Shown piece by piece: positions 30,967 through 38,288 of a stretch of DNA of 64,000 bases. Position numbers and translations under genes: made by a program. Position 1 is the first letter of the stretch. Each line of letters starts with the position of its first letter. The stretch is from Bacteroidales bacterium (GTDB lineage: Bacteria; Bacteroidota; Bacteroidia; Bacteroidales; BM520): assembly GCA_016285515.1 (NCBI GenBank), contig JAEEQW010000001.1:124001-188000 (forward strand), read 5' to 3'. The notes under the pieces are model-generated. The model saw nothing but the letters and a program-made list of their open reading frames with translations. It was not told the DNA's origin and made no database searches.

Positions 30967-31031
30967 ATCGATTTTATCACACGAGCAGAACGCAAATAAA
31001 GTTTTTCATCACGTATTTATTTAGTTTTTAA

Positions 31032-31172
31032 TTATTTTATTTTTGCATTATTCACAGAACGTCCGTTGGCTACCACATTGATTAAATACAATCCATTGGG
31101 CAAATGATCAGTGCAAATGGATACTGTTTTGTTTCGAACCATTATTTCATCTAGATGTTTGAATTGGGCATT
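31032..31172 (-). pseudogene. C-terminal fragment resembling a type IX secretion sorting domain (type A CTD)
   Basis: Reverse-strand reading ...HLDEIMVRNKTVSICTDHLPNGLYLINVVANGRSVNNAKIK*; no upstream gene body in frame. Confidence 0.6.
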
Positions 31173-31863
31173 GGTTTTCATCGCAAGTATTCAGTCCTTC
31201 AAATAGGTCGAAATCCAAGTCAAGTCGATAGATTGAATCGAAATCGATGGATTGTATGTTATCGAAGTCAATTTGCCATAGTTGTGCGGTTTGGATGGCC
31301 GAACCCGAATTTGGGGTAGTGGTCAACCGCTTCAGGACACGGTTGTCTTTACTGACGATATACTCACACGGCAGACCGAAATTGCCAGTCACTATAGAGC
31401 CATTTGTGAAGATATGGTTGGTCAGATTGTTTAGAATTTGCAAATTGGCGTTCTTCCCCTGGCTCTGGTTGTCGAATTGAGGGCTATCGTCAAGGAAACA
31501 CAATACCTTGCCGTCATACAATCCAAAACGTTCTAGTTCATCGCGGCAAGACCTTATGCCGCCAGTGTTTTCGCTGATAAAGTAGAATTTCACATCGTCT
31601 CGCTGCTGGGAGTATGCTGGTGCATAAACTCTCTTTAAATGCTCCATACAAGAACCACACCCCGTGCTGTAAATCATCACGATTTTGTAATGTGTTGTGT
31701 CAGAAATTATCAGATGTTTCAACTGGTCTGCATCCAAGCACTCAATGAAGTCCATTTTCTTGGCATATCGTTCGTTGCATCGGTTAGGAATGGCTACTTG
31801 AACTACACAAGATTGGAATAACATCATAAGAATAAACAAAGTAGCAAAAAGTTGTACTTTCAT
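31147..31863 (-). CDS. thioredoxin-like-fold lipoprotein
   Basis: 238 aa; lipobox LFQSCVV; MIYSTGCGSCMEHLKRVYAP (CxxC). Confidence 0.65.
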   Translation of the reverse strand: MKVQLFATLFILMMLFQSCVVQVAIPNRCNERYAKKMDFIECLDADQLKHLIISDTTHYKIVMIYSTGCGSCMEHLKRVYAPAYSQQRDDVKFYFISENTGGIRSCRDELERFGLYDGKVLCFLDDSPQFDNQSQGKNANLQILNNLTNHIFTNGSIVTGNFGLPCEYIVSKDNRVLKRLTTTPNSGSAIQTAQLWQIDFDNIQSIDFDSIYRLDLDFDLFEGLNTCDENQCPIQTSR

Positions 31864-31954
31864 TTTTATTGTTTTTTTAATTCATTTCATGCCTGCAAAA
31901 TTAGTGAAAATCTGTCAAACTCAATCAAAAATCTCTTCCTTTCAGTAGTGGATG

Positions 31955-31994
31955 CCGACATTTGTAGGGCTGTCGTACCACGGCAGCCGCATTG
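31955..31994 (+). repeat. 40 bp direct repeat, copy 1 (CCGACATTTGTAGGGCTGTCGTACCACGGCAGCCGCATTG)
   Basis: Identical to 34307-34346. Confidence 0.95.
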
Positions 31995-32036
31995 TCAATT
32001 CGTCTGTAACGGCTGCCACAATGTGACAGCCCTACA
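31963..32036. repeat. nested inverted repeat (cruciform-type): TGTAGGGCTGTC/GACAGCCCTACA outer, GGCAGCCG/CGGCTGCC inner
   Basis: 31963-31974 with 32025-32036; inner arms about 31982-31989 and 32010-32017. Confidence 0.85.
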
Positions 32037-32098
32037 ATATGCCACAATGCTTCGATATGCTCAGCAACCATGTGACAGCCCTACAATATGCCACAATG
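32022..32098 (+). repeat. 28 bp direct repeat pair TGTGACAGCCCTACAATATGCCACAATG
   Basis: 32022-32049 and 32071-32098 identical, 21 bp spacer. Confidence 0.9.
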
Positions 32099-32219
32099 TA
32101 TCAGCCCTAATTTTATGTTAAAGTAAAAAGTTTAGCGGACAGTGGAAGCAGCTTCAAAGATTAACCGATGGCTATTGTGGGCATTCTGCGGAAAACCGCG
32201 TAAGTTGGTCGCCAATGTC

Positions 32220-32326
32220 TCCTGACTTCGTCATTGCGTCACCCAAATTAGGTGACTCAAAATATGTAAAATCATTATAATCAAATAATTATAATTTAAC
32301 CCCTTAATAGAGTGACGAAGTCAGGA
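32220..32326. repeat. 107 bp MITE-like element with 14 bp perfect terminal inverted repeats TCCTGACTTCGTCA/TGACGAAGTCAGGA
   Basis: 32220-32233 pairs with 32313-32326; interior GTCACC..GGTGAC hairpin; left 55 bp recur at 33867-33921. Confidence 0.8.
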
Positions 32327-32514
32327 CATCTGTTTCGCACACCTACGCGGCCAATACTAGCAAGCCGCATTATGTATGGAAAGCCAGCGAAGAAAACTTT
32401 GAGGAAATGGAAAGATTCGGTATATTAAATTATGAGTTTTTGGAATATTATGCAGAAATAATCTTTGAGGATTTGGAAAATTGCTTATTTTTGCAGCATA
32501 AAACTTCAAATGTT

Positions 32515-33855
32515 ATGGTAGAGCATAGAGTATTTAAGCGCAAGATTTATAGCAAATTACTGGAATGGAAACAAGAGGAAAACGGCAAGAAAGCCCTATT
32601 GGTGAAAGGGGCACGACGTGTCGGAAAGTCAACAATAGTTGAAGAATTTGCCCGTAATGAGTATAAGTCGTATATGCTTATTGACTTCTCCAAAGCATCG
32701 GCTGAAGTGAAGTCGCTTTTCAATGACCTGATGGACTTGGATTACATTTTCCTGAGGCTTCAGACCATCTACAATGTTGTATTGGAAAATCGGCAGTCGG
32801 TCATCATCTTCGACGAAGTACAAGAGTGTCCCATGGCTCGCCAAGCCATTAAAGCATTGGTGAAAGACCATCGTTATGACTACATCGAAACCGGTTCTCT
32901 GATAAGTATCAGAAAGAACACTCAGAAAATAATAATACCTAGTGAGGAAACAAGGATTGAGATGTATCCCATGGACTACGAGGAATTCCGTTGGGCACTA
33001 GGCGATGAGGCTACAGTGCCGCTACTGAGCAAGTTCTATGAAAAACAGATACCATTGGAGCAGGCACTCAGAAAGTCAATGCGCGACTTTAGGCTATATA
33101 TGTTAGTTGGAGGAATGCCTCAGGCAGTGAACGAGTATCTCAACACAAACAACATGAGCTGTGTTGACAATGAGAAGCGTAGCATCATCAATCTGTATCT
33201 AGACGACTTCTTGAAGATTGACCCTTCTGGTCGTGCTTCACGCCTTTTTAGAGCCATTCCATCTGAATTGAACAAGAATGCCTCCCGCTATCAAGTGGCT
33301 AGTGTGCTGAACGACAGCGAACGCAAAAACTTGGATGAAGTACTGGAGAAGATGCGTGACAGTATGACAGTAAATTTCGCCTATCACTCGAACGATCCCA
33401 ATGTGGGTTTGTCGCTAAATTGCAACATGAACCAATACAAAATGTACATAAGTGACACTGGCCTGTTTGTGACGTTAGCGTTTTGGGACAAGGACGTGAC
33501 GGAAAATGTGATTTACGAAAAAATGTTGAGTGACAAACTTTCAGCCAATTTAGGCTATGTATATGAGAATATCGTTGCTCAAATATTGACGGTCAATGGG
33601 AATAATTTGTTTTATCACACATGGCCTACTGAAAGCGGCAAGCATAACTACGAAGTTGACTTCCTGTTGTCACGTGGTGCCAAGATTTGGCCGCTGGAGG
33701 TCAAATCGTCTGGTTACAAGAGTCATATTTCTCTGGATGAATTCTGCAAGAAATTCTCAGAACGGATTGGAAATCGGTTTCTTGTTTATACGAAAGATTA
33801 TCGCCGTGATGAAGCCACAACATTATTGCCAATTTTGATGACAATGTTTTTGTAA
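32515..33855 (+). CDS. ATP-binding protein (AAA_14 / DUF4143 type)
   Basis: ALLVKGARRVGKSTIVEEFA P-loop; VIIFDEVQECP; ETGSLISI; C-terminal YEVDFLLSRGAKIWPLEVKSS (nuclease-like DUF4143 region); start at MVEHRVFKRK. Confidence 0.85.
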   Translation: MVEHRVFKRKIYSKLLEWKQEENGKKALLVKGARRVGKSTIVEEFARNEYKSYMLIDFSKASAEVKSLFNDLMDLDYIFLRLQTIYNVVLENRQSVIIFDEVQECPMARQAIKALVKDHRYDYIETGSLISIRKNTQKIIIPSEETRIEMYPMDYEEFRWALGDEATVPLLSKFYEKQIPLEQALRKSMRDFRLYMLVGGMPQAVNEYLNTNNMSCVDNEKRSIINLYLDDFLKIDPSGRASRLFRAIPSELNKNASRYQVASVLNDSERKNLDEVLEKMRDSMTVNFAYHSNDPNVGLSLNCNMNQYKMYISDTGLFVTLAFWDKDVTENVIYEKMLSDKLSANLGYVYENIVAQILTVNGNNLFYHTWPTESGKHNYEVDFLLSRGAKIWPLEVKSSGYKSHISLDEFCKKFSERIGNRFLVYTKDYRRDEATTLLPILMTMFL

Positions 33856-33989
33856 AAAAACTTTTCCCTGACTTCGTCATTGAGTCACCCAAATCAGGTG
33901 ACTCAAAATATGTAAAATCATCTCTTATGCGTGAGTTCCTCGGCGGAAGCAGCTTCAAAGATTAACCGGTGACCTTTGCCGCAACAGAA

Positions 33990-34166
33990 TTAGAAATCCA
34001 GACTCAACGAAACATTCCAGTATCCGTCGTTGATTACTCCGTCCTCCAATCCCCAGCCGTAGTCAACGCGAATGAAATACCCTAACGGCTTGTTCGCGAA
34101 AACCCTTACAACCGGAAACCGCAATTCGGTATTTAATACCACGAAGTTAGGACGGTGCTTGTATCG
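33990..34166 (-). pseudogene. C-terminal fragment of an outer-membrane beta-barrel protein
   Basis: Reverse-strand reading RYKHRPNFVVLNTELRFPVVRVFANKPLGYFIRVDYGWGLEDGVINDGYWNVSLSLDF*; terminal aromatic residue, preceded in frame by TGA. Confidence 0.65.
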
Positions 34167-34306
34167 TCAATTCCGCATCATACATCGTATCATCGGTGAT
34201 ATTGATAGTGGCATTTATGAATCACCGCCAATCAATGCAAATGCAACCATAATGTGAGGATTGGTCGGGAATGTCTATTATTTTGAAAGCAGCACATCGG
34301 ATTTTT

Positions 34307-34346
34307 CCGACATTTGTAGGGCTGTCGTACCACGGCAGCCGCATTG
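34307..34346 (+). repeat. 40 bp direct repeat, copy 2
   Basis: Identical to 31955-31994. Confidence 0.95.
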
Positions 34347-34389
34347 AAGTTGTTGTAAATTCACAACTTTAATGGGTGACGAAGTCAGG

Positions 34390-34780
34390 AAAAAGGGTTG
34401 AATGCCATGTTCAGAGGCAAATGGCGTATCACACCCGGAATCATCAATCACATAGGTGTATTCCTAATCAAGCTGATTCCAACTTGGATGTTGAGATTGG
34501 TCAGGAAGTGGGGGTGGTACTAAAAGTTCTCAATTATATTGACTATCAGCACAATATCGAGAATGTTGACATAACCGTCGGAATTGGCATCAGCACTGTC
34601 GAAATTGATTCCGGTTCCATCAAGCATGTAGGAAATGATGGCCTGTATGTCCTGAACGTTGACCTCCCCGTCGGAATTGGCGTCACCTATAGGATACATT
34701 TCCATAATAGGCAGATACGTAACTGTGCCGAGACTTGGGTCATCGCTGTGGTCATAGATGACTTCCGCAGCGAAGTCAGG
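34390..34780 (+). repeat. right copy of large direct repeat X1 (complete form)
   Basis: Aligns to 30059-30356; contains SDR 3'-end fragment (to about 34522) and the 3' end of the dockerin-protein gene. Confidence 0.95.
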
Positions 34781-35902
34781 GTCGTTTGAACCCCAGTAAT
34801 TGCCTATTGCGGTCATGTCGCTGAATGCGTTGTTGTAAAGTGCGTATGTGACTCCGCCGTTACCGTTGTTGTAGATGACATTCTCACCGAAATCATCTAC
34901 AGTACCCATGTCAATGTTATGATAATAGATAGCTGTTATTCCCCATAAGTTGCCGGTGATGATATTGCGTCTGAGAGTGGCAATGTTTGTAGTTGCTGTG
35001 CCATAAATGCTGATTCCGCTTCCACCGTTCATTGGGTTAGTCTCTAAATTGTTGTCAATGAATAAGTTGTCATAAATCCACGACTCTATAGTCGGACCGG
35101 TTTGTGTGTAGCCGTAACGGTTGTTGAATACATTGTTGTTGAATATTTGGGCTTTGGTGTTGCCTACGTTCATCAGGTTGGCGATAGCGATGCCGCCGAC
35201 CATAGTGCCGTTGAGACCTTCAATGGTGTTACCTATGATTTTAATGGTGTCGCCGTCGGAGCATGGACCGAGGTTGAGTTGTGGATTATTGCTGTTTTCG
35301 GTGACATTGTTGTAGAAATAGCTGTTGTAGATTTTAGGTGCACCGAATATGTTGGCACCGGAACCTATTGCTACTCCCTGGTTGTCATGGAAATAACAGC
35401 TTTCAACTACAGGACTGCAGTTGAAATACAGCAGAGCATAACTTGTGAATGATTTGTTGAAATAGCCGAATTCACAGTTCTCAAAGATTATTGATGGCGT
35501 TTCGGAAACTCTTATGCCGCCACCGTTCTGAAAGTTTATGTTCTTAACGACATTGGTTTCGCTTGAAGCATCGAATTTGACTTTGAAATGGCCGTTTCCG
35601 CCTGTCAGAAGAGCCTTGTCTAATCTGTCGGCACTTGTTACACCACCTGCTATTGTGAGTTGGATGCCATCGTTGAATGTGACAGTTTCAAGAGTGGCGT
35701 CAAAATTCAGAAAGTCTCCTGCTGAGATGGTTATATCCTCTGTAACGTTGAAGTTGCCGTCGGATGTTTTTACTACTGCTCCGTTGCTGACAGAACTTAG
35801 GTTGTCGAATGTGTAGGTCGTGCCGTTGCCCGGACTGACCCATTGGGCTTCTGCCGATAATATCATTGCTGCAGCTATGATTGCTGTTATGAATTTTTTC
35901 AT
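34520..35902 (-). CDS. secreted right-handed beta-helix protein with C-terminal type I dockerin-like domain
   Basis: 460 aa; signal peptide; parallel beta-helix style repeats; C-terminal GDANSDGEVNVQDIQAIISYML...ADANSDGYVNILDIVLIVNII. Confidence 0.85.
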   Translation of the reverse strand: MKKFITAIIAAAMILSAEAQWVSPGNGTTYTFDNLSSVSNGAVVKTSDGNFNVTEDITISAGDFLNFDATLETVTFNDGIQLTIAGGVTSADRLDKALLTGGNGHFKVKFDASSETNVVKNINFQNGGGIRVSETPSIIFENCEFGYFNKSFTSYALLYFNCSPVVESCYFHDNQGVAIGSGANIFGAPKIYNSYFYNNVTENSNNPQLNLGPCSDGDTIKIIGNTIEGLNGTMVGGIAIANLMNVGNTKAQIFNNNVFNNRYGYTQTGPTIESWIYDNLFIDNNLETNPMNGGSGISIYGTATTNIATLRRNIITGNLWGITAIYYHNIDMGTVDDFGENVIYNNGNGGVTYALYNNAFSDMTAIGNYWGSNDPDFAAEVIYDHSDDPSLGTVTYLPIMEMYPIGDANSDGEVNVQDIQAIISYMLDGTGINFDSADANSDGYVNILDIVLIVNIIENF

Positions 35903-35993
35903 AATGTTGTGATTAAAATTTTAAATATACTTTTACTTTAATTCTAATGTGGTTATCATGTTCCGATTTCTGTAAAGTGCATCGGTTAGTGGC

Positions 35994-37655
35994 TTACCAT
36001 TTTCCGCCGGCACCTCCGCCACCGCTGAAACCGCCACCACGGAAACCACCTCCGCCACCGCTGAAGCCGCCATGACCATGGCCACTGCTTCCTGAACTGC
36101 TGACGACTATTTTTGGAATCCTTACAGTCTTATAACTTTTGTCATGGCAGCATGCGCATTCGTAAGTGTGTCTCTTTTCACCATCATGTGAGGATGTGGC
36201 TTGAGTTATTGTCTGAGTGTCGGTCAATTTCTTTGCCCAAGCCCCGCAATGATTGCATTTGGAATACGATGAGTATTTTTTGCCATGCGCCGTGTAAATG
36301 ATGGTATGTCCGTTATCGCACTGGTAAACCGTGTGCAAAATGCTTTCTATTTTATCTTCCACAAATTGGACGTTCGTAAGTACGTCTTCATAACCTGGGG
36401 TCATCAGATGTGTCATACCACCGCATTTGGGGCATTTTTCGGCTTCTTTCTTATACTTCTTTTCCTGGTTTGAAAAATAAGAATAATATGGGATCCCAAC
36501 TAAAGGACTTAAAAACATATAAATTTTTGACATGGAAGAATCTTTAATCTTGCCGTAATTCAAATAATAGTCGAGCGGAGTACTCGAAATGCTCTTTATT
36601 TTACTGATAGCCTGTGTGTTACGCATCAAAGCCACAAATGCCCAGTATGCAAGCAATGCGATGAGTCCCATCTTAGGATTGTTATGTCCAATTATCGGAA
36701 CTGCAATTATCGGAGCATAACAAGATAAGAAATGGCTCCAGCCTTTTCCTTCCCAGATATTGAGTTTGTTGTAGTTGTCAACTTTTATTTCTATCTTGTC
36801 GCTATTCAGGCCAACAAGTGAATAGTTGCTTTTGTTTGCGGATTTCTTTTTGCTTTTGTCTTCTGCTGTTTGAAAGCCTCCAATGACTAAACCTAATAAT
36901 GCAAGAACAGAAAGTCCGCTGTTATTTACGCCGTTTTTCTTCTTCGATACGTATTTCATGTACTGTTCGTCATCTGTAGCAAATTCGTACAACAATTGCG
37001 AAACATTGTACAGACCGCCATAGTAGTCGCCTTCCCTGAATTTCGGAACTAACTCGTCATACCCAAGCTTACTTAAAAGAGCATCGGTGAATTTCTCTTC
37101 AGCGCCGTAACCTGTAATGAACTGCCAATCATGGGATTCCATCACAATAAGAAGCAGGATGCCCCTGCCTTCGTAGCCGAGTCCCCATGTGTTGTAGAGC
37201 TCCAGAGCAAAATCGAATGCCGAATAATCCGTACTTATTTTATCCAATATCACTATTGCATATTGGACACTTGCTTCCAGATTCATTTTCTCTGCAATCT
37301 CGTTAAGGCTTTCTAATTGCTGTAGTGTCAGATAATTAAGAGGATCATAGTGGTATTGTGTACTGTCAACCGTATAAGGGTCCTTCATATTATTAGGATT
37401 CCATACGATAGAGTTGTTCCTCTGTGGTACTTCTACATTCTGATTTTCTGTCTGAGCCTGATTATCTTCCTCCTGAATCTGATCATCCTGCTCCGTGTTG
37501 TCCGAATCGGTATATTTTTCAGGATTTTCAAGTCGGTCAATAATGTTTTCTATTGTCTGGTCAATGTCGAATTCTTGCTGTGCCTGTACGGTGTAGCCAA
37601 ACAGGAAGGAAAGCAGAATGGATGCTGAAATGAAAAATTTCCTCATGTATTTCAT
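35994..37655 (-). CDS. TPM domain protein (YgcG-like) with Gly-rich C-terminus
   Basis: 553 aa; VQYAIVILDKISTDYSAFDFALELYNTWGLGYEGRGILLLI; C-terminal GHGHGGFSGGGGGFRGGGFSGGGGAGGKW. Confidence 0.85.
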   Translation of the reverse strand: MKYMRKFFISASILLSFLFGYTVQAQQEFDIDQTIENIIDRLENPEKYTDSDNTEQDDQIQEEDNQAQTENQNVEVPQRNNSIVWNPNNMKDPYTVDSTQYHYDPLNYLTLQQLESLNEIAEKMNLEASVQYAIVILDKISTDYSAFDFALELYNTWGLGYEGRGILLLIVMESHDWQFITGYGAEEKFTDALLSKLGYDELVPKFREGDYYGGLYNVSQLLYEFATDDEQYMKYVSKKKNGVNNSGLSVLALLGLVIGGFQTAEDKSKKKSANKSNYSLVGLNSDKIEIKVDNYNKLNIWEGKGWSHFLSCYAPIIAVPIIGHNNPKMGLIALLAYWAFVALMRNTQAISKIKSISSTPLDYYLNYGKIKDSSMSKIYMFLSPLVGIPYYSYFSNQEKKYKKEAEKCPKCGGMTHLMTPGYEDVLTNVQFVEDKIESILHTVYQCDNGHTIIYTAHGKKYSSYSKCNHCGAWAKKLTDTQTITQATSSHDGEKRHTYECACCHDKSYKTVRIPKIVVSSSGSSGHGHGGFSGGGGGFRGGGFSGGGGAGGKW

Positions 37656-37661
37656 GTATTG

Positions 37662-38285
37662 TTATTCGATAATAAATTCATCCTTATCAATATTCTGGTT
37701 TATCTTTTTGTTTGATACAGAATAAGTTATATTTGTATCGGTAGCATCAACCAATGTCAGTTCGTTAATTGAGCAATCATCCTTGCAGTATTTTAAAGTC
37801 ATTTTCTTATATCCTTTCGACAGTTTTTGGTCGTTGCTGGTCAGGGTAAAAATATGATTGTTTTTGTCGGAAGAGTACTCAACTGAACCATTGTAGGTTG
37901 CGAGGATTGCCTTGATGTCACCATGCATGGCATTGATGAGTATGTTTTTGAGTTCTTTGTATTCACTGTTTTTTGAAGCATCCACTTTGTGAGTTTTGCC
38001 TAATGCCGCAACGTAAATCTTGTCACCATTGATTTTGAAGGTTTCTACAGGTTTTGAATAAAAGATGGCAAGGTTGTTGTCCTGAATAAGTACAATACCG
38101 TTGGAAACTATTTCGTTTTTCACCATGGCAAGTTTTTTGGTTCTTGTCATCGTTCCCTGTAAAGTGTTGATTTTAGTGTTGTCGGCTTTGATTTTATTGA
38201 TTATTGCATCATTTGATGTGTTCTGAGCGTTAACTGACAGAATACTAAATAAGATGATAAGTGCTAAGTGGATTTTACGTTTCAT
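37662..38285 (-). CDS. LolA-like outer membrane lipoprotein carrier family protein
   Basis: Signal peptide plus NTLQGTMTRTKKLAMVKNEIVSNGIVLIQDNNLAIFYSKPVE. Confidence 0.8.
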   Translation of the reverse strand: MKRKIHLALIILFSILSVNAQNTSNDAIINKIKADNTKINTLQGTMTRTKKLAMVKNEIVSNGIVLIQDNNLAIFYSKPVETFKINGDKIYVAALGKTHKVDASKNSEYKELKNILINAMHGDIKAILATYNGSVEYSSDKNNHIFTLTSNDQKLSKGYKKMTLKYCKDDCSINELTLVDATDTNITYSVSNKKINQNIDKDEFIIE

Positions 38286-38288
38286 GAT

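Larger units (their letters stand above)
33867..34389. repeat. second block bounded by CCTGACTTCGTCA ... TGACGAAGTCAGG
   Basis: 33867-33879 and 34377-34389; left 55 bp match 32221-32275 with 2 differences and contain a perfect 10 bp hairpin TTGAGTCACC/GGTGACTCAA. Confidence 0.8.

Noticed and set aside
32022-32098. Two 28 bp repeats considered as a mini CRISPR array
   Set aside because: Only two copies, spacer of 21 bp, no cas genes, and the repeat is explained as an iterated arm of the neighbouring inverted repeat.
32220-32326. Clear target-site duplication next to the 107 bp element
   Set aside because: Flanks (…CAATGTC / CATCTG…) show no convincing short direct repeat, so classical transposition is not supported.
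30357-34389. Defence island / toxin-antitoxin interpretation of the DUF4143 ATPase region
   Set aside because: Only one ATPase gene of a common multi-copy family is present, with no nuclease, methylase, toxin or reverse transcriptase partner readable.
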